NCBI GenBank assembly: GCA_035610365.1
Contig: CM069432.1
Coordinates: forward strand, 71,924,520-71,988,519
DNA: 64,000 nucleotides
Direction of reading: 5' to 3'
Source of the DNA: Aquatica leii
Lineage: Eukaryota; Arthropoda; Insecta; Coleoptera; Lampyridae
Shown here: positions 60,416 to 64,000 of the stretch, one piece after another
Position numbering within the stretch: the first letter of the stretch is position 1
How the letters are laid out: each line of letters starts with the position of its first letter
The notes under the pieces: generated by a model
Told to the model about the DNA's origin: nothing
Database searches by the model: none
What the model saw: the letters and a program-made list of their open reading frames with translations, nothing else
Made by a program: the position numbers and the translations under genes

Positions 60416-61029
60416 TCTTTCCTGTTTATTTAATTTGGATTGTCATTCTTATAAACAAAAATATTGCCGTTTATGAAGTGGCAAATGTTTGAACGACATA
60501 ACTACCTTAGATAAAAAACTTGTCACTATTACATTGCCAAATGATTTTTATACGGACAAACATTATAATCAGTAAAAGTTTGATAAAACAAAATTTTAAT
60601 TTGAAAATTAATTGAACTGATTTTTTTAGTTAAACATTTAAATTTACCTGAATGAAGTTGCAAATTTTGAATTAAAAAGAAAGGTTGTTCATACTGTTGT
60701 TGTGTTAATCACAGGAAGTTTAATTCTAACACAATAAGTGTCTACCAGAAAAATATCCGTCACCTTTAATTAGAAATCAAATTATTGCTTACACAATGCA
60801 TACTATTTTTGTGTGTAAACATTGAAATTATTTACATTAAGGATGATTTATTTCTTTTTCATCTTTTGTATGACTAAATTTTTAAAACGCATTTAAATTG
60901 TCGTGAAAACTTTTGTTAAAGCAAGTTTTTAGATTACCGTAAACAAATGTAAAATTTAAATTAAAAGTCGATTATGTTGCTTCTGTAAGAGTTAAAAAAA
61001 ATTGCGTTAATTTTCAAACAACGTCTGTA

Positions 61030-61617
61030 CTGTGATGAGACAAATAATAAAGTAATTCCCTGTTTAACGTCCGACCCGTTTCAACTATTTTTAATCTTGA
61101 CTTGCCAATCGAACTTCATACAGATGCTAGCTCAGTTGGTTATGGTGCTATACTTTTTCAAAAAAAAGAAGCTAAAATTTATTCTGTTGCGTATTTTAGT
61201 AAACGTACTACTGGTTCAGAATCTCGACACAATTCTTATGAGCTTGAAACTCTAGCAGTCAAAGCTGCAAGGCATTTTCGTCAAAATCTTTCAGGCCGTT
61301 ATTTTACAGTCATTCAAGATTGAACTATCTTAAATCATCTCGTATAAAATAGGACTTTACACCACGAGCCCATCGTTGGTGGTCATTTTTACAGGCCTTT
61401 AACTTCGACATTCTTTATTGCGAAGGAAGCATGCTGATTTCTTTTTACGAAATCCAGCTACATCAAGCAAAGAAGTGTCTACTTTATCATCACCCAAATC
61501 TAAAAATGACTCAACTTATATGATTCAGGTTAACGACTTATATTTCGACTGGTTGAAAGTTTCTCAACAACGTGATGATAGCTTGGTTCAGTTAATTGCC
61601 GCTTTGTGTTGATCCTG
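61030..61617 (+). pseudogene. Ty3/gypsy pol remnant: RNase H and following region
   Basis: From 61102 a clean frame reads LPIELHTDASSVGYGAILFQ, SVAYFSKRTTGSESRHNSYE and LETLAVKAARHFRQNLSGRY, then a stop at 61321. This is the RNase H linked to gypsy-type RT; the Asp of HTDAS is the first catalytic residue and the Glu of YELE follows. Just before, in another frame, is the end of the RT thumb. After frameshifts, YREGKHADFF-type sequence and a frame with KEVSTLSSPKSKNDSTYMIQ and WLKVSQQRDDSLVQLIAAL lead towards the integrase zinc region, where the 47-bp array starts. RNase H degrades the RNA strand during cDNA synthesis in active relatives. Confidence 0.88.
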
Positions 61618-63082
61618 GTTTGTATACCCAGATGAGGCAGTTGTGCCACTTTGTGTTGATCCTGGTTTGTATAACCAGATGAGGCAGTTGTGCCGCTTTG
61701 TGTTGATCCTGGTTTGTATAACCAGATGAGGCAGTTGTGCCGCTTTGTGTTGATCCTGGTTTGTATAACCAGATGAGGCAGTTGTGCCGCTTTGTGTTGA
61801 TCCTGGTTGGTATAACCAGATGAGGCAGTTGTGCCGCTTTGTGTTAATCCTGGTTTGTATAACCAGATGAGGCAATTGTGCCGCTTTGTGTTGATCCTGG
61901 TTTGTATAACCAGATGAGGCAGCCGCTTTGTGTTAATCCTGGTTTGTATAACCAGATGAGGCAATTGTGCCGCTTTGTGTTGATCCTGGTTTGTATAACC
62001 AGATGAGGCAGTTGTGCCGCTTTGTGTTAATCCTGGTTTGTATAACCAGATGAGGAAGTTGTGCCGCTTTGTGTTGATCCTGGTTTGTATAACCAGATGA
62101 GGCAGTTGTGCCGCTTTGTGTTGATCCTGGTTTGTATAACCAGATGAGGCAGTTGTGCCGCTTTGAGTTGATCCTGGTTTGTATAACCAGATGAGGCAGT
62201 TGTGCCGCTTTGTGTTGATCCTGGTTTGTATAACCAGATGAGGCAGTTGTGCCGCTTTGTGTTAATCCTGGTTTGTATAACCAGATGAGGCAATTGTGCC
62301 GCTTTGTGTTGATCCTGGTTTTGTATAACCAGATGAGGCAGTTGTGCCGCTTTGTGTTAATCCTGGTTTGTATAACCAGATGAGGCAGTTGTGCCGTTTT
62401 GTGTTGATCCTGGTTTGTATAACCAGATGAGGCAGTTGTGCCGCTTTGTGTTGATCCTGGTTTGTATAACCAGATGAGGCAGCCGCTTTGTGTTGATCCT
62501 GGTTTGTATAACCAGATGAGGCAGTTGTGCCGCTTTGTGTTGATCCTGGTTTGTATAACTAGATGAGGCAGCCGCTTTGTGTTGATCCTGGTTTGTATAA
62601 CCAGATGAGGCAGTTGTGCCGCTTTTTGTTGATCCTGGTTTGTATAACCAGATGAGGCAGTTGTGCCGCTTTGTGTTGATCCTGGTTTGTATAACCAGAT
62701 GAGGCAGCCGCTTTGTGTTGATCCTGGTTTGTATAACCAGATGAGGCAGTTGTGCCGCTTTGTGTTGATCCTGGTTTGTATAACCAGATGAGGCAATTGT
62801 GCCGCTTTGTGTTGATCCTGGTTTGTATAACCAGATGAGGCAGTTGTGCCGCTTTGTGTTGATCCTGGTTTGTATAACCAGATGAAGCAGTTGTGTCGCT
62901 TTTTGTTCATCCTGGTTTGCTTAACCAGATAAGGCAATTGTGTCGCTTTGTGTTGATCTTGGTTTGCATAACCAGATGAGGAAGTTGTGCCGCTTTGTGT
63001 TTATCCTGGTTTGTATTACCAGATAAGGAGTTGTGCCGCTTTTTGTGTTGATCCTGGTTTGTACAACCTGATGAGGCAATAA
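61597..63082 (+). repeat. 47-bp minisatellite, about 32 units, inside the gypsy element
   Basis: The unit is GCCGCTTTGTGTTGATCCTG, then GTTTGTATAACCAGATGAGG, then CAGTTGT. Several units lack five bases (TTGTG), giving 42 bp. Each unit holds a hairpin CTGGTT-TGTAT-AACCAG. Units are nearly identical in the middle and more diverged at the right end (from about 62,880). The array begins within the pol frame at the codons for IAALC, so the first unit appears derived from pol itself. Because 47 is not a multiple of 3, the stop-free minus strand reads as a long artificial frame. Confidence 0.95.
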
Positions 63083-63272
63083 TGCCACCCTGTTGCCAAA
63101 TTAGATTTTTTTTGTCTGATGTAACTTAAAATTGTTACTTGATCTACTTCTTGATGTTTTCTATTTCGTCAGAATAGACGAGCGGTATCAATTGAAATGG
63201 CATTGTTATTTACGTTGCAGGAACTTCTTTTTTTACAAATGCCCGAGGACGTGTAAAATGTCAGAATGGCCG
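63083..63272 (+). other. Gypsy-element 3' untranslated region
   Basis: Non-coding sequence between the array and the 3' LTR. GCCCGAGGACG and ATGTCAGAATGGCCG directly before the LTR resemble the 3' ends of some insect gypsy elements. No long polypurine run is present. Confidence 0.5.
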
Positions 63273-63816
63273 TGTCGGAGGCACTGAATATAATCTTGCC
63301 TACTTCTATGAACAGCATACACGTGCACTCATTTGTTTGTGTTCCCATGAATTATGTTTAAAATGTTTAGTCTTTGTAACTTGATAACTTAGAATCAACC
63401 AATAAGGATTTGATATTTTGTAATATTGCCTTTTATGGGCATAGGAACGCGCGTGAAATTACAATCTTTCATGCGAATGAAACGACACCAGCTGAAAAAT
63501 GTAACTTGTAAGAGGGGAGATTGAAATGATATTTGGTGGTGACAACTTGATAAGATAAAAGAGCTGGTGTCGGATCGTTTGTTCCAGTGTTGATCATTAA
63601 ACGTTTATAAATTTAATTTTTATATTAATGAAATTAGTTTTGTTTGTTTGTGTTATTGTTTATTAATGACTTTGTTTGAAATTTGTAATCGTAACATTTG
63701 CAATAGTAAATAAATTGTGTATACGGTCAGTGTCGTGCGTTAATAAATTATCGATGCAGTCTAACCCAGCACAAACGCCCAGCGAAACCCCTTTTATTTT
63801 CGATGCGTCTCTGACA
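63273..63816 (+). repeat. Gypsy-type 3' LTR
   Basis: 544 bp, TGTCGGAGGCACTG ... CTCTGACA, followed by TATA. The remaining 180 bases to the window end are AT-rich with no feature. Confidence 0.93.
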
Positions 63817-64000
63817 TATATTTAAAATAAATTCTAAAGTTTAAAGTAGCTTTTTTTATAGTTAGAAACGTAGAGAGTAAGTTTAAGATGATTTTTTATG
63901 TTTTTGTCTTTGGCAATTGACGTGTTGCTTATGTAAGAGATTTTTTTTAAATTTAAAATAAATACTCACACTACATATATATTTATTTACACAATAAAGA

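Larger units (their letters stand above)
59205..63820 (+). mobile_element. Ty3/gypsy-type element with near-identical LTRs, TSD TATA
   Basis: Two 544-bp LTRs (59209-59752 and 63273-63816, offset exactly 4064) frame a decayed interior. TATA lies just outside each end (59205-59208 and 63817-63820), a 4-bp target duplication as usual for Ty3/gypsy. The interior holds a gag-like start, RNase H with flanking RT/integrase remnants, and a 1.5-kb minisatellite. The RT core, protease and integrase core are not readable. About six base differences between the LTRs by eye imply recent insertion, yet the interior is far more decayed. It probably moved as a non-autonomous element. Confidence 0.9.

Noticed and set aside
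61530..62937. Long minus-strand open frames in the last 3 kb as a repeat protein gene
   Set aside because: They follow entirely from a stop-free 47-bp tandem repeat read in three frames; no start context, no domain, and the opposite strand carries pol.
1..64000. CRISPR array, operons, riboswitches or phage genes
   Set aside because: The window is eukaryotic in content; the only regular repeat arrays are contiguous tandem repeats without spacers.

Overview
The window looks like strongly AT-rich, gene-poor eukaryotic DNA, most likely from an arthropod. I infer this from its mobile elements. They include BEL/Pao LTR retrotransposons (an animal-restricted group), Penelope-like elements (PLEs), Ty3/gypsy and Ty1/copia pieces, and ZBED/hAT, Tc1/mariner, PIF/Harbinger and Crypton-like fragments. 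There is also a DDE-like family with a GQNKS motif. I found no convincing intact host gene, no tRNA or rRNA, and no prokaryotic features. Nearly all coding signals are remnants with frameshifts, stops or internal deletions.

Layout, 1-20 kb. A decayed PLE (1.34-4.59 kb) is split by a 1595-bp element with TGTAAC/GTTACA ends and an AGTT target duplication. A minus-strand ZBED/hAT pseudogene follows (4.66-5.66 kb), then a PLE-tail-like repeat (6.4-6.65 kb). At 10.5-12.3 kb is an internally deleted BEL/Pao (gag joined to integrase). A 142-bp foldback element lies at 14.85 kb. At 16.3-18.1 kb is an LTR-like block with a primer-site-like motif.

Layout, 20-40 kb. A minus-strand BEL/Pao pol pseudogene (20.6-23.6 kb) keeps a YVDD motif. 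A minus-strand DDE-like transposase pseudogene (25.56-27.06 kb), a Crypton-like tyrosine recombinase piece (28.3 kb), a THAP-like finger (29.3 kb), a copia gag piece that looks like an exon (30.1 kb) and a 103-bp tandem repeat (31.8 kb) come next. A nested structure fills 34.0-38.4 kb. An older repeat received a Tc1/mariner-type transposon (34.25-38.34 kb), which then received a BEL/Pao deletion derivative (35,675-37,831; LTRs of 276 and 261 bp; 5-bp duplication GTTAC) at its transposase stop codon.

Layout, 40-64 kb. The best-preserved PLE (40.45-42.91 kb, minus) carries RT and GIY-YIG domains and inverted terminal repeats. A Harbinger deletion derivative (47,570-48,399) has TTA duplications. 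An inverted pair of PLE tails (53.3-54.0 kb) carries a hammerhead-ribozyme-like core. The last 5 kb is a young-looking Ty3/gypsy derivative (59,209-63,816) with two 544-bp LTRs differing at about 6 sites and a TATA duplication. Its gag-like frame starts inside the LTR, and it carries an internal 47-bp minisatellite of about 32 units. The rest is AT-rich spacer in which I recognise nothing.
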